A DNA stretch of 50,623 nucleotides from Thermodesulfobium sp. 4217-1 (GCF_039822205.1 NZ_JBAGBW010000015.1:1-50623), one strand, 5' to 3'. Positions 26,301 through 34,741 are shown, numbered from the stretch's first letter. The notes: generated from the sequence alone by a model not told the origin. Numbers and translations: made by a program.

Positions 26301-26664
26301 TGTCTACCGTTCTAAGCATATCCTCAAAAAAATCTATAGGCCTTTTCTTATAATATTTGTATCTGTTGAGCCAATAAGTTCTTGAAGGATTAAAAGCTGG
26401 CACGTCGTGATAAAAGTCATCAAACTCCAGCATTAACTTCTTTCTCAATTTTTTTATGTATCTAAATTCCTCCAGCCTTTCAGGATATGGCGTTTTTTGA
26501 ATTATTATAAAATCATGCTCTCTCATCAAACTCTCGTTCATCTCATCGGTAATATTAAATTCGATTGAATCGGAAAAATATCTCTCTATAAACTTTGAAG
26601 GAAGCTTCATTCTGTAATAAGGGCAGCCTGTGTGATCACTTACAACGCCTAAAATCTTTATCAT
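23347..26664 (-). CDS. Large multi-domain glycosyltransferase, probably for flagellin
   Basis: A 1105-residue protein without signal or membrane segments. The first ~340 residues look like a GT-B (GT4-type) transferase: DHTGCPYYRMKLPSKF at the start and KYYEYGCSNLAGVYDRL with CGILVKGRDQW at the nucleotide-sugar site. From about 365 onward, two further segments resemble GT2-like or unknown folds (VLSIFYFYYPVDESLIED; SSKEEYFVVTDKDARFHPWF; later YLAKDGVGITSLKALYSQN). It overlaps the preceding methyltransferase gene by ATGA and lies directly upstream of fliC on the same strand. The flagellin target is inferred from place. Confidence 0.72.
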   Translation of the reverse strand: MIKILGVVSDHTGCPYYRMKLPSKFIERYFSDSIEFNITDEMNESLMREHDFIIIQKTPYPERLEEFRYIKKLRKKLMLEFDDFYHDVPAFNPSRTYWLNRYKYYKKRPIDFFEDMLRTVDKVIVSTRFLRDFYKNFNENIVVNPNNLDPDIFLKITPAKQLGIEDINICWFGSSSHVGDFDIVGDVLKEIVLKYDNVKVHIGGDLQTYINLQVKDEKKSFHHWLPFDIYPFQYSKFQIAVAPILEHPFNRARSSLKYYEYGCSNLAGVYDRLDPYELEVEDRKCGILVKGRDQWFDAICELIENADLRANIAKNARDDVLKNHIWSKVKAEKYLKDVVGIDEEDILHPKKTFQKIEYFPKKDDVLSIFYFYYPVDESLIEDEIKLLEEFTKDLNAELNILKMPEKIQNVYSFIESNLKGEHFAIVTPIFLPYESDFDVFKALIRELEENDLDVISPTLLDMTGKILSCGLAFKEMDSLTGPVAPGYFLAESPPVFVDSVAQVMSALPFKFLVGKRSFIEKINGVETGNYENCEYAFIETLLKKRESLWVGVSKKCKVTYAFSESISQQLHAYRVGMEKDDQRKLFSRVEILPDFYIHSKWYVPNQWDTRIYKYGLTNKDRVLEMSSFERGQKVLSPYFKDDIQSDFIGIGVFKEEENDLRDLHKTLSWQQFPVFQVVEFLDSQSFLDNLSSSKEEYFVVTDKDARFHPWFLSYIYGVAKEQGVQLITVDYIFEDEPICTPGLSVEFLESYNYIGKTFVVEKRLLMQVLEERISDMPDLDSLFDELLESDLQEIENEIIEKLQGPSADFHYDLLLRISEKNPTTFRIPMHLVRSKASKNLEEERVALIDHLKRVGFEYDRIETIGDCFRIYPKVKEETTEVFIVGESADDEVINYLSRDFQVIRVLNFKELNEAVKKSKSENMLIVKSSIRRIDKEAVTGLTSYLAKDGVGITSLKALYSQNNLVMGLGLIVSKNIVTYAMHYSQIDEEGFAKRGVVVNNFISPIQEIFAMKREFFLELNGISDAPFSQFELALKALNLGKRTVIIPDLVAYFEEPFKSDSSAFKRKSVSKELSRILTRYKKFIVSDADIFFNPMINSSFNDFDY

Positions 26665-27524
26665 CCTTTTTGCTCCTCTTTAAATTTTTTTACAACACCC
26701 TTTAGCTCTTCAAAATTGTTCACAGAAGACAGATGAACTTTTAGCTTCTCAAATGAAGTAACTGAGCTGTTATAAAGTTCAACTATTTTTTCTTTCACAG
26801 ATTCGTTGCTCTTGCTTATGGCTAAAATATTATCTTTGAGATCCTGCTCTCTGGCAATCAACTCTGAAAAGTAATCCTCTAAACGATTTATCCTATCTTC
26901 ATTAATGGCCAACCGATCTAATATGAGCGAGTAAAGGTTCTGACACAGGCCTTGTTTTTTTAGGTGGACAAAATAATATTCATCATCGCTAACAGGACAC
27001 ACATCGAAAAAGCTGTCGCCCGATGTGATTGATTGAAAACTATCCACGCTAATAACTTCAAGCTTTGATGACCCAAGGGAATCGTTAATTTTTTTTATCC
27101 ACTCAAAAAAGGACAACTTAGTGAAGAATCTAACATAATTCCTACCGTTAAAGACAGATTTGTAAAGCATATCGCCCCTTATTGTCCTCTCTAAAAGATT
27201 CCTTGAAGAGACGTCCTGAAAAATGAGTCTTATATTGCCACCTGGTTTTAGAATGTTCACGCAATCAATGAGAACTATAGCTGGGTCAGTCAATGTGTGG
27301 ATTGTATCTGAAATTATTATATTTCCAAATGAGTTATTGGGTAAATTAAATTTGCTAACAGAGCTTTCGTAATCTGAGGTTTCTATAAATTGAACAGAAC
27401 CTGACGACATTTCATTGCCCATATCCTCTGGAACATCTATCATCAGAGCATCTCTTATATTATTTTTATTTTTTAAAACTTCTTCTCTCAAAAAGTTTTT
27501 TAAATTATGGTTAGTCTTGAACAT
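26661..27524 (-). CDS. Methyltransferase-like protein with a C-terminal coiled coil
   Basis: A 287-residue protein from ATG 27524 (an ATG at 27530 is too close to the GAAGGG site). The middle resembles a class I methyltransferase (NSFGNIIISDTIHTLTDP, NILKPGGNIRLIFQDV), but the SAM-binding GxGxG loop that should come first is not recognisable. The last 80 residues (INRLEDYFSELIAREQDL onward) are a probable coiled coil. It may be a degenerate or structural partner of the neighbouring methyltransferase. It overlaps both neighbours. Confidence 0.6.
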   Translation of the reverse strand: MFKTNHNLKNFLREEVLKNKNNIRDALMIDVPEDMGNEMSSGSVQFIETSDYESSVSKFNLPNNSFGNIIISDTIHTLTDPAIVLIDCVNILKPGGNIRLIFQDVSSRNLLERTIRGDMLYKSVFNGRNYVRFFTKLSFFEWIKKINDSLGSSKLEVISVDSFQSITSGDSFFDVCPVSDDEYYFVHLKKQGLCQNLYSLILDRLAINEDRINRLEDYFSELIAREQDLKDNILAISKSNESVKEKIVELYNSSVTSFEKLKVHLSSVNNFEELKGVVKKFKEEQKG

Positions 27525-28488
27525 AACCATCGCCCTTCATTTCTTTTTTAGCACTGAGAGCCAATTGGTCAAGAAGATCTGAAATATCAAGGCAAAGCTT
27601 TTCTACTTCTTCCTTTTCACCTGTCAAGCTGTCTACAAATGACTTATATTCACTAATTTTCTTTAGTCTCTCATTAATCAGGTCAAGGCTATCAGGGGAT
27701 TCTATTATTCTTTTTAGATTAACTGGATCGCCCATTTTATAAAGTTTAAAACAGTTCTGGAGTGAGAGAGACTCCTGGGTAGAGAAAAGATTATAAAGCA
27801 CATTATGCTTCTCCTTAAATAGAGATAAAAATTCATTTTCAGGAAAGCGAGTAAAGCCCAACCAATATATGTCCAGATTACAGTCTTCAAGAAATTCTTT
27901 ATTTAGGAACTGTACCCATTTTGCAAAGGATCTTCTTGAAAAGAAATTAAGGTTATTGTCATCCAGGATGCCATATTCATTGTAATTAAATTTCCCGTAA
28001 AAAAGATTTAAGATGACGTCCAGGTTTGTTATATTTGGCAAACTCAATAAAATATTAGACTCAGAATCCATTTTATTCAAAAAAGCCCTCAAAACTTCCT
28101 CAGGCTGTGTTAGTTGACAAAAGACGTCGGCCATCAAGATGTGATCAAATTTTATATCCAATTTTTCAAAATCCTGCCACCCAACGTTATCTCTTCTATT
28201 TAAATTGGCCATAAACAAGCCTTCATAAGAATTTGACTCTCTTGCCTTTTTCATAGACTCTTCGCGAGCATCAATTCCATAAACCCTGCATCTTTTTTTA
28301 GAACTTAGGTATCTGCCCAAATCGCTTTCTAAGGATCCCACTTCCAGAACAACGCTTTCAGGCCTAACCTGATCGAGCAGCAACTTATGAAATAGCCCAT
28401 TGTCAATAATCTGCTCGCTCACACTGTATTTCTTTTTTTTATCGCTTTCAGAAAACAAAAGATTTGTCTTAGCATTGCCTAAATTCAT
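27511..28488 (-). CDS. SAM-dependent methyltransferase in the flagellin glycan locus
   Basis: A 325-residue class I methyltransferase. SVVLEVGSLESDLGRYL is motif I, RVYGIDAREES holds the acidic residue for the SAM ribose, and DHILMADVFCQLTQPEEVL with NILLSLPNITNLDV are later motifs; the tail is helical. It probably methylates a sugar of the glycan made by its neighbours, though the substrate is unknown. A truncated copy of its first 41 codons lies at 3963-4106. Confidence 0.75.
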   Translation of the reverse strand: MNLGNAKTNLLFSESDKKKKYSVSEQIIDNGLFHKLLLDQVRPESVVLEVGSLESDLGRYLSSKKRCRVYGIDAREESMKKARESNSYEGLFMANLNRRDNVGWQDFEKLDIKFDHILMADVFCQLTQPEEVLRAFLNKMDSESNILLSLPNITNLDVILNLFYGKFNYNEYGILDDNNLNFFSRRSFAKWVQFLNKEFLEDCNLDIYWLGFTRFPENEFLSLFKEKHNVLYNLFSTQESLSLQNCFKLYKMGDPVNLKRIIESPDSLDLINERLKKISEYKSFVDSLTGEKEEVEKLCLDISDLLDQLALSAKKEMKGDGYVQD

Positions 28489-29446
28489 CTTTCCCCCTAT
28501 GTTTTAGTTTTAATTTCTCTTAAGATATCAATTACATTTTTTTTCTGTTCAGGAGATATACTTTCTTTTTTCAAAATTTCTTTTAACCAAAGAAGCATCA
28601 TCTTTTTCCAAAAATCATATAAATTGTTTTGAATACAATAATCTCTCTCGCTTTCCAATAGTTTAATCAAATCTATAAGCATCTTAATATGGAATGAGGA
28701 AGAAGTATTTCTAAAATGAACCCTATAGCCTGCAACCGATTGATTGAAAAACTTAAACCTATACTTTTTCGAAAGGGCTATCCAGAGAGGCATATCTTCT
28801 ATAAAATAGGCTTCATTGAATCCTCCAACATCTAAGATGTACTCAGTCTTAGCAAGCCAGGATGGAGTGGGTAGATATCCTCTAAAAAGAGTTTTGTAGG
28901 TTCCAAACTCATCTTCATCTAGATAGTTAAAATCATCCCTGTCGGAGGCAAGAACTTCCATTACTCTATCTGACTCAATAGAGCCCGTTCGTACCCTCAT
29001 AGCCAATCCCTGATCGTCGATATATGTCGCATCCCCAAAAACAATTGCATAGTTATCGGGCAGGCTTTCAAGCTCATTAACAAGCAAACTTATCTTGTCT
29101 AAAAAAATAATGTCATCTGAAGCCATTAAAGAAAAATACCTGCCTTGAGCCCAATTTAGACACTTACTTAATGTCTTTGTTATGCCGTTATTTTTATCCG
29201 AGTTTATGTACTCAAATCTAACAAATCTGCTCTTACAAATATCTATCATTTCGCATATCTTGCTGTGTGTATTATCTGTCGAACAGTCATTTATAATAAT
29301 AAATTCAATATTGTCGTAATTTTGATCTATAACGCTTTTTATGGCTTCCTGCACAAATTTTTCGTGATTGTAAGCAGGCATAGCAATCGTTACAAGAGAT
29401 TTTTCCATTAGCTTCTCCTTAAGGCTATTTTGTACAATAGTATAAT
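28366..29446. repeat. Duplicated segment, copy B (partner at about 3981-5060)
   Basis: The partner of the repeat at 3981-5060, in the same orientation. This copy is embedded in an intact gene order with the complete methyltransferase, so it is likely the original. Homology ends in the promoter region to the right of the glycosyltransferase start. Confidence 0.85.
28497..29408 (-). CDS. GT2-family glycosyltransferase (copy B)
   Basis: A 303-residue GT-A transferase, about 85% identical by eye to the gene at 4115-5026. It has the same nucleotide-binding opening, with MASDDI as the metal motif. Differences include the residues flanking that motif (YFSLMASDDIIF here, YCSFSASDDVIY there) and the loop at 130-150. 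It is the first gene of a leftward unit that continues with the methyltransferases and the large glycosyltransferase. AAGGAG precedes the ATG. Confidence 0.9.
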   Translation of the reverse strand: MEKSLVTIAMPAYNHEKFVQEAIKSVIDQNYDNIEFIIINDCSTDNTHSKICEMIDICKSRFVRFEYINSDKNNGITKTLSKCLNWAQGRYFSLMASDDIIFLDKISLLVNELESLPDNYAIVFGDATYIDDQGLAMRVRTGSIESDRVMEVLASDRDDFNYLDEDEFGTYKTLFRGYLPTPSWLAKTEYILDVGGFNEAYFIEDMPLWIALSKKYRFKFFNQSVAGYRVHFRNTSSSFHIKMLIDLIKLLESERDYCIQNNLYDFWKKMMLLWLKEILKKESISPEQKKNVIDILREIKTKT

Positions 29447-29494
29447 TATTATATATATCGACACTCTAAAAGCAAATTTGAAAGAGAGGAGAAG

Positions 29495-30025
29495 TTGAAA
29501 ATTTTAAATAACCCAAGAGGTATAGCCTTTCTTGACAGAGACGGCACGATAAACGAGAGAATTATAGATGGATATGTTACGGATAAACTTGCCTTCAAGT
29601 TCATAAAAAATGCAAAGAAGGCGATAAGGCTGCTCAATGAAGAAAAATTTATTACGGTTCTGATTACCAACCAAAGAGGCATAGCAAGGGGTCTGATGAC
29701 TGAAAACGACCTTGAAGAGATTCACAGCTTTATGCAGGCCGAGCTATTAAAATCAGGCGCTAAGATTGATAAAATATTTTTCTGTCCTCATGATATCTTA
29801 GACAATTGCGATTGCAGAAAGCCAAAACCAGGCATGATCTTTCAGGCACTTCTCGAGTTAGAAAGGGATGAAGTAGATATAAACGTGCCAAAATATTTTA
29901 TAGGCGATACCGATAGCGATATGCAAACGGCAAAGAATGCAGGCATTATAGGCTTAAAAATAGACGCAGAAAATGGGGATTTTGTAGATCTACTTGCTGC
30001 AGTAGAACATTTAATCAAAAGCTAA
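29495..30025 (+). CDS. HAD phosphatase of the GmhB (heptose/histidinol bisphosphatase) type
   Basis: A 176-residue HAD-IIIA phosphatase. FLDRDGTINE holds the catalytic Asp pair, ITNQRGIARG is motif II, and FIGDTDSDMQTAKNAG is the acidic C-terminal motif. FFCPHDILDNCDCRKPKPG contains the zinc-site residues (C, H, C, C) found in GmhB. It could make D-glycero-heptose-1-phosphate for the surface glycan; histidinol-phosphatase is the alternative. The start is TTG with GAGGAG upstream, divergent from the glycosyltransferase. It overlaps the convergent APS kinase gene by four bases. Confidence 0.8.
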   Translation: MKILNNPRGIAFLDRDGTINERIIDGYVTDKLAFKFIKNAKKAIRLLNEEKFITVLITNQRGIARGLMTENDLEEIHSFMQAELLKSGAKIDKIFFCPHDILDNCDCRKPKPGMIFQALLELERDEVDINVPKYFIGDTDSDMQTAKNAGIIGLKIDAENGDFVDLLAAVEHLIKS

Positions 30026-30570
30026 TACTCAGCTACACCTGTAGGCATTAGAAATTTTCTTGTCAAAAAGCCTTCTATCTCCTTAAAGCACTCCTTTACA
30101 TCCAAAATGTCTGTTCTAATCCTGATATCAGGATTAATAGGCTCTTCATATACGTCATCAACCCCTGTAAAATTCTTTATTTCTCCCTTTCTTGCTCTTT
30201 TGTACATCCCCTTTACGTCTCTTTTTTCACAAACCTCCAGCGATACGTCAAGATATATCTCGACAAAGCCATCCCCGATAATCTCTTGTGCCTTCAACCT
30301 TGCCTCAGAATAAGGAGCTACCATAGAAAGTATACATGACGATCCTCTATCCATAAGGTCTCGCGCTCTATTTGCAACTCTGATTATATTTTCTATCCTT
30401 GAAGACCTTGAGAAATCCAAATCCTTAGAGATAGACTCTCTCACTCTATCCCCGTCGAAAAGCTCCACCTCAATTCCCTTGGAAGAAAGATTTTCATACA
30501 AAGTCTTTCCCAGAGTAGTCTTTCCAGAACAGGGCAGACCAGTAATTAGTAAACAGAAAGTTTTTTGCAA
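30022..30570 (-). CDS. cysC: Adenylylsulfate (APS) kinase
   Basis: A 182-residue P-loop kinase. The Walker A is GLPCSGKTTLGKTL, ELFDGDRVR and ENIIRVANRARDLMDRG are the APS-site motifs, and RDVKGMYKRARKGEIKNFTG is the lid typical of CysC. It phosphorylates APS to PAPS, the donor for sulfotransferases. No sulfur assimilation genes are next to it. The surrounding glycan genes suggest use in sulfating a surface sugar, but no sulfotransferase was recognised. Its TTG start has AGGAG upstream. Confidence 0.85.
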   Translation of the reverse strand: MQKTFCLLITGLPCSGKTTLGKTLYENLSSKGIEVELFDGDRVRESISKDLDFSRSSRIENIIRVANRARDLMDRGSSCILSMVAPYSEARLKAQEIIGDGFVEIYLDVSLEVCEKRDVKGMYKRARKGEIKNFTGVDDVYEEPINPDIRIRTDILDVKECFKEIEGFLTRKFLMPTGVAEY

Positions 30571-30594
30571 GATGCACTCCTAAAATTTTATGTT

Positions 30595-30798
30595 TTATTT
30601 CTTCTCAAGAACGTCATCAATAATGTCATCTTCCTTTGTATAAGTTGCTTCATCAGAAAGCTTCACCAGATCATCTTTAAGCAGATTTTTCTTATACAGT
30701 AAAAAGGTCAGATAACTCTCTGCCTTGTCCACATCAGATTCTTGAAGGCTGTCAATAAGCTTTTTCAATTTTAACTTTTTATTATTAATCTTTATCAC
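30595..30798 (-). CDS. Small hypothetical protein, 67 residues
   Basis: A charged, helical peptide (LIDSLQESDVDKAESYLTFLL) with an acidic end. The nominal GTG at 30798 lies inside the ribosome site AAGGAG, so the real start may be further in: either the ATT eight bases after AAGGAG or the TTG at codon 11. It resembles small antitoxin-like proteins, but no toxin gene is adjacent. Function unknown. Confidence 0.45.
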   Translation of the reverse strand: MIKINNKKLKLKKLIDSLQESDVDKAESYLTFLLYKKNLLKDDLVKLSDEATYTKEDDIIDDVLEKK

Positions 30799-30866
30799 TC
30801 CTTTTTGTTAAGACGACTGCACTATTTATTATCATTTGAAAGCTTAGGATTGTCAAAGTCATTGTG

Positions 30867-31919
30867 TCAGGATTTTTTATTCATAAACTTTTCAAATTCG
30901 TTTTTATCAGATTCGAAATACCTTGCAAGATATTTTAGAGCCTTTCTGATCAAAGGGTTCCTCGGATAGACGCAGTGGAGAGTAAAGTTAAAATCAGCTC
31001 CCAAATAAGCCTTAACCTCAGGATTGGTCCACCCTATTACAAATTTTTTTAGCTTGTTATCAAGACAATATTGAAGATTATCAAACCAACTCACAAAATA
31101 TACGCTCATATCGAGCGCCTGGGGATATTTGAACCCTGCAATCTTGTCAATAAGCATATCTTCACCCTGAAAGCATATCTTATACCCTATAAGTTCATTG
31201 GTAGTCTTTGCATAGTATGAGAAAATTTTTGCGCCTAAGGTCTTACTTCTCAAAAGCCCGCTGAAGAAATCAGGAGTCAACTTGTCAAAGTGAACATAGC
31301 TCTTATTGTAAACGTTCTCATACATTTGATAATATTCAGCCAACCTTGGCTCATCAAATGATTCTCCAGAATCCTCTATTTCAAGCTTCAAATCTGGCTT
31401 TTTCTTTAATTTTCTTCTAAAGTCATATCTTCTCTTCTGTGAAAACTTCATCAGATATTCATCAATACTCTCAAAGTCTATAAGCCTATATGCCAAGGCC
31501 TGTCCAGCTATAGTTACGAAGCCTCTTTTTTCAAGAGAGTCTATTAGCCTATCAGAGTAAGCATTTTCTCTTGCTGAAAGGAGGGGTGAATTTTTTGGTA
31601 TGTCCTTTGCTATGAGATATTCAGTATTCCACCCTTCAAATATAGAATCTATAAACAAATCTGTGTCAATATCGGGCAGTACAAGATATTCTGACAGAGT
31701 AGTCCCCACAAAGGTTGCGAATGGCTTAAAAAAACCACTTAATATTGGAAAATTTTCTAAGGCTCTCAATTTTTTAGCGATAGATTCATCAGCAGTCGTA
31801 AGAATGTTAAAAATAGTTTCAAAGAGTATAACGCCGTTATTGTTTCTAACGCGAAAATCATACGGTGGAAATTTTGCAAACAGCTCGATTAACTCGGATG
31901 GTTCTATTTGATTGAGCAT
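30867..31919 (-). CDS. GNAT-superfamily acyltransferase (FemAB/BioF2-like)
   Basis: A 350-residue protein from ATG 31919; a TTG at 31934 would reach into the ftsK end. Residues about 180-320 carry the peptide-bond-forming acyltransferase look: SQKRRYDFRRKLKKKP, YQMYENVYNKSY, KTTNELIGYKICFQGEDML and YFVSWFDNLQYCL. Members of this group acylate peptides or sugars. The N-terminal 150 residues are not recognised. It follows ftsK tightly (TAATATG) and ends just before the small 67-residue protein. Confidence 0.6.
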   Translation of the reverse strand: MLNQIEPSELIELFAKFPPYDFRVRNNNGVILFETIFNILTTADESIAKKLRALENFPILSGFFKPFATFVGTTLSEYLVLPDIDTDLFIDSIFEGWNTEYLIAKDIPKNSPLLSARENAYSDRLIDSLEKRGFVTIAGQALAYRLIDFESIDEYLMKFSQKRRYDFRRKLKKKPDLKLEIEDSGESFDEPRLAEYYQMYENVYNKSYVHFDKLTPDFFSGLLRSKTLGAKIFSYYAKTTNELIGYKICFQGEDMLIDKIAGFKYPQALDMSVYFVSWFDNLQYCLDNKLKKFVIGWTNPEVKAYLGADFNFTLHCVYPRNPLIRKALKYLARYFESDKNEFEKFMNKKS

Positions 31920-31920
31920 A

Positions 31921-33945
31921 TTATTTATCGGCAATCACGTCCCTTGTTCCAGAATTTCCTTTTGGGGCCGACACTATGCCTCTCTTTTCGAGCTGATCCA
32001 TTATTCTGGCAGCTCGGGAAAAACCGATCTTGAGCCTTGTCTGAAGATATGTGGTAGAAGCCCTTTTTGTAGATACAATTATCTCCCTTGCCTCATCAAA
32101 TAGCTCATCAAGTTCGACCTCGTCCTCGTCGTTGTTATTTTTTATCTCAAGGGGAGTCTTGTGCAATGATGGGTATTGTCGCCAATGCTCCACCAGAGCC
32201 TTTATCTCGTCATCGTCTACCAAACAGCCCTGTACCCTAACGGGTTTCAAGACTCCCTGCGGATAGTACAGCATATCGCCTCTACCCAGTAGCCTCTCGG
32301 CTCCGCCAAAGTCAAGAATTGTCCTTGAATCCACAAAACTTGAAACCGCAAAAGCAATCCTTGATGGTATATTCGCCTTTATGGTGCCCGTTATAACGTC
32401 TACCGAAGGCCTTTGTGTAGCGAGTATCAAATATATGCCTGTAGCCCTTGCCATCTGTGCCAAACGGAAGACGACCTCTTCCACCTCTTGTGAAGCAAGC
32501 TTCATCAAATCGGCAAACTCATCTATTATTATGATGATATATGGCATCTTCTCTTCAGGAAATTTTTCGTTAAAGGTTTGAAGGTTTCTGACTCCCTTTT
32601 TCGCAAAAAGATCATATCTCTTCTCCATCTCATTTAAAGCGTATACCTTAAGAAGCTTGGCTGCGTCCTTTGCGTTCACGATAATGGGCGTCCTAAGATG
32701 CGGTATGCCCTCATACAAAGATAACTCCACCCTTTTTGGATCTATCAGAAGAAGTTCGAGGTCCTTTGGCGTATTTCTTGCAAGAAGGCTCATTAATATT
32801 GAATTTACACAAACTGATTTTCCTGCGCCTGTAGCCCCTGCAATGAGCGTATGTGATAGATCGAATATATCTGCAACCACACTGTTTCCCAGCACGTCTT
32901 TGCCAAGCGCTACCAAGAGTTTTGAGGGGTTTTCCTTTACAGATTTGTCCATCAATATCTCAGATAGCCTTACTGCAGATCTCTTGCTCTTTGGTATCTC
33001 TATTCCCAGAGTCCCCCTGCCAGGAATTGGACCATCAATCCTTACAGAGCTTGTAGCCAGACCCAGAGCCACCTCATCAGCAAGAGAGATTACCCTTTGG
33101 AGCTTGGTGCCAGGCGGGAGGGAGATCTCATAAAAAAGCAGAGTGGGTCCCTCATAAAAGCTTACTACCTTCACTTCTATGCCAAAGTCAGAAAATACCT
33201 TTATCAATTTCTCTTTTACCTTAGAGTGGTCAAGGGTAGATTTTGTCTGTATGGGCGGTTTAAAAAGAGATGGATTGGGCAGCTTATAAATTTTTTCAGA
33301 AACATTTGAATTTTGACCTTGAACAGAGCCCTTTTCATAGCTAAAGTCATCAGGCTTTTTCTGCCCTACCGAGCGATTTTTAAACTCAGGTTCTACTGCT
33401 GAGTTGATTTTAGTTTCAAGCGATCTTTTATTTAAATCTTTTTTTTTACCTATTTGATCGTTTTTTTTTAAGAAAGGCGGTAAGGATGGCTTTAATGAAG
33501 GCCATTTTTTATTATAATAATAAATTTTTAGCAAAAGGAAAAAGAATAAAAAGAGCACCAAGAAAGTTGTAGCCCCCTGCACTCCGAAAAAGAATTTCAA
33601 GAAGGGGACGAATTTAGCTGAAATTACAGGTATTGGGCTTGTATTCGTAGGCCATATTGTAAAACCTATATCGTACAAACCCAATAAAAAAACAGAACAA
33701 AGAGAGATGAACAAAGACAAGCCAAGCTCGGTAAAAAAGGTCTTTATGCTTGTGCTTAGTTTTAGATCGATTAAAAAAAGCGTTAAAAATAGAAAGAATG
33801 CAACGCCAAATTGACCCGATATAATTCTCAGATATCTACCCATTTGGCCACTATCGGGCAAAATACCAAAAATGATGACAACAGTGTAAATAAACAGTAC
33901 AACTATTTGAAAGTATTTGGCATTAAACTTGACCGTCTTTCCCAT
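31921..33945 (-). CDS. ftsK: DNA translocase FtsK/SpoIIIE
   Basis: A 674-residue DNA pump. Four or so N-terminal membrane segments (about 10-160) are followed by a short Pro/Lys-rich linker, the beta domain and the RecA-like motor with Walker A GATGAGKSVCVNS and Walker B IIIIDEFADL. The C-terminal gamma domain (DEAREIIVSTKRASTTYLQ) that reads the polar DNA signals is complete. It moves chromosome ends through the division septum. The linker is shorter than in E. coli FtsK, nearer SpoIIIE. Confidence 0.95.
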   Translation of the reverse strand: MGKTVKFNAKYFQIVVLFIYTVVIIFGILPDSGQMGRYLRIISGQFGVAFFLFLTLFLIDLKLSTSIKTFFTELGLSLFISLCSVFLLGLYDIGFTIWPTNTSPIPVISAKFVPFLKFFFGVQGATTFLVLFLFFFLLLKIYYYNKKWPSLKPSLPPFLKKNDQIGKKKDLNKRSLETKINSAVEPEFKNRSVGQKKPDDFSYEKGSVQGQNSNVSEKIYKLPNPSLFKPPIQTKSTLDHSKVKEKLIKVFSDFGIEVKVVSFYEGPTLLFYEISLPPGTKLQRVISLADEVALGLATSSVRIDGPIPGRGTLGIEIPKSKRSAVRLSEILMDKSVKENPSKLLVALGKDVLGNSVVADIFDLSHTLIAGATGAGKSVCVNSILMSLLARNTPKDLELLLIDPKRVELSLYEGIPHLRTPIIVNAKDAAKLLKVYALNEMEKRYDLFAKKGVRNLQTFNEKFPEEKMPYIIIIIDEFADLMKLASQEVEEVVFRLAQMARATGIYLILATQRPSVDVITGTIKANIPSRIAFAVSSFVDSRTILDFGGAERLLGRGDMLYYPQGVLKPVRVQGCLVDDDEIKALVEHWRQYPSLHKTPLEIKNNNDEDEVELDELFDEAREIIVSTKRASTTYLQTRLKIGFSRAARIMDQLEKRGIVSAPKGNSGTRDVIADK

Positions 33946-34738
33946 TCACCACCTCTGAATATTTTAGAAAAAAATCACTACTCTCTTTAAACACCATATC
34001 TCTTTCGTTGTCAAGGGTTACCATATGATATGAATCGTGTAACTCGATAAATTTCTTATCCTTCGAGGACAGCTTGCTAAAAAGGTCTTTTGCATTTTTT
34101 ATATCACAAAGGTCATCCTGTTTAGAATGTAAGATTATAGTTGGGGTTTCAATTTCTTTCAAATAAGGTCTTATGTTCTTTGAAAGTCTTAAAAGCTCTC
34201 TAATTGAAATAGCGCTATAGCTCTCATACACTCCAGAAGATTTATTTTGCATAATCCTTAGAACCTGTCGCCTAACAGATTCGTTTTTTATCCCGTATGG
34301 CTCAGCCTCTGTATAGGAATAAAACCATATAAATGGAGGGACAAATGCAAGCGGAAGCAAAAATTTGTACCACGGGAGATTCCATCCATCTATCGCAAGG
34401 GTCGGCGAAAGCAATGCCTGCGCTTTAACGGGAAATTTTCTACAAATTTCAAGACAAAGCAGCGCACCCAGACATATTCCACTTATAAAAACCTCATCAT
34501 ATTCGTTTGATATCGTCTTATACTTATCTTGTGCAAAATAAGACCAATCTTGCCACACAACCTTATCAAGGGCTGACGGCTTGCTGCAATGACCAGGCAA
34601 ACAAGGAACAAAAACGTCAAATTTTAGAGAAAAAAGATACTTTGCAAACCTTGAAAGCTCAAGAGGGGTTCCTGTCATGCCATGGAACAATATAACAGCC
34701 CTTCTATTGCCAGATTTTAATTCTATATCTTTAATCAA
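33923..34738 (-). CDS. Alpha/beta hydrolase with a cysteine nucleophile elbow
   Basis: A 271-residue alpha/beta hydrolase similar to small carboxylesterases and monoacylglycerol lipases (VILFHGMTGTPLELSRFAKYL). The nucleophile elbow reads SGICLGA, so Cys89 stands where Ser is usual; the codon is TGT. An Asp at 208/209 (HSKQDDLCD) and His238 (HDSYHMVTLD) complete a Cys-Asp-His triad, as in dienelactone hydrolases. The start is TTG. Its end overlaps the ftsK start by 23 bases. Substrate unknown. Confidence 0.8.
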   Translation of the reverse strand: MIKDIELKSGNRRAVILFHGMTGTPLELSRFAKYLFSLKFDVFVPCLPGHCSKPSALDKVVWQDWSYFAQDKYKTISNEYDEVFISGICLGALLCLEICRKFPVKAQALLSPTLAIDGWNLPWYKFLLPLAFVPPFIWFYSYTEAEPYGIKNESVRRQVLRIMQNKSSGVYESYSAISIRELLRLSKNIRPYLKEIETPTIILHSKQDDLCDIKNAKDLFSKLSSKDKKFIELHDSYHMVTLDNERDMVFKESSDFFLKYSEVVNGKDGQV

Positions 34739-34741
34739 TTT

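Noticed and set aside
30595-30798. The 67-residue protein as half of a toxin-antitoxin pair
   Set aside because: No candidate toxin gene is adjacent; resemblance to antitoxins is only by size and charge.
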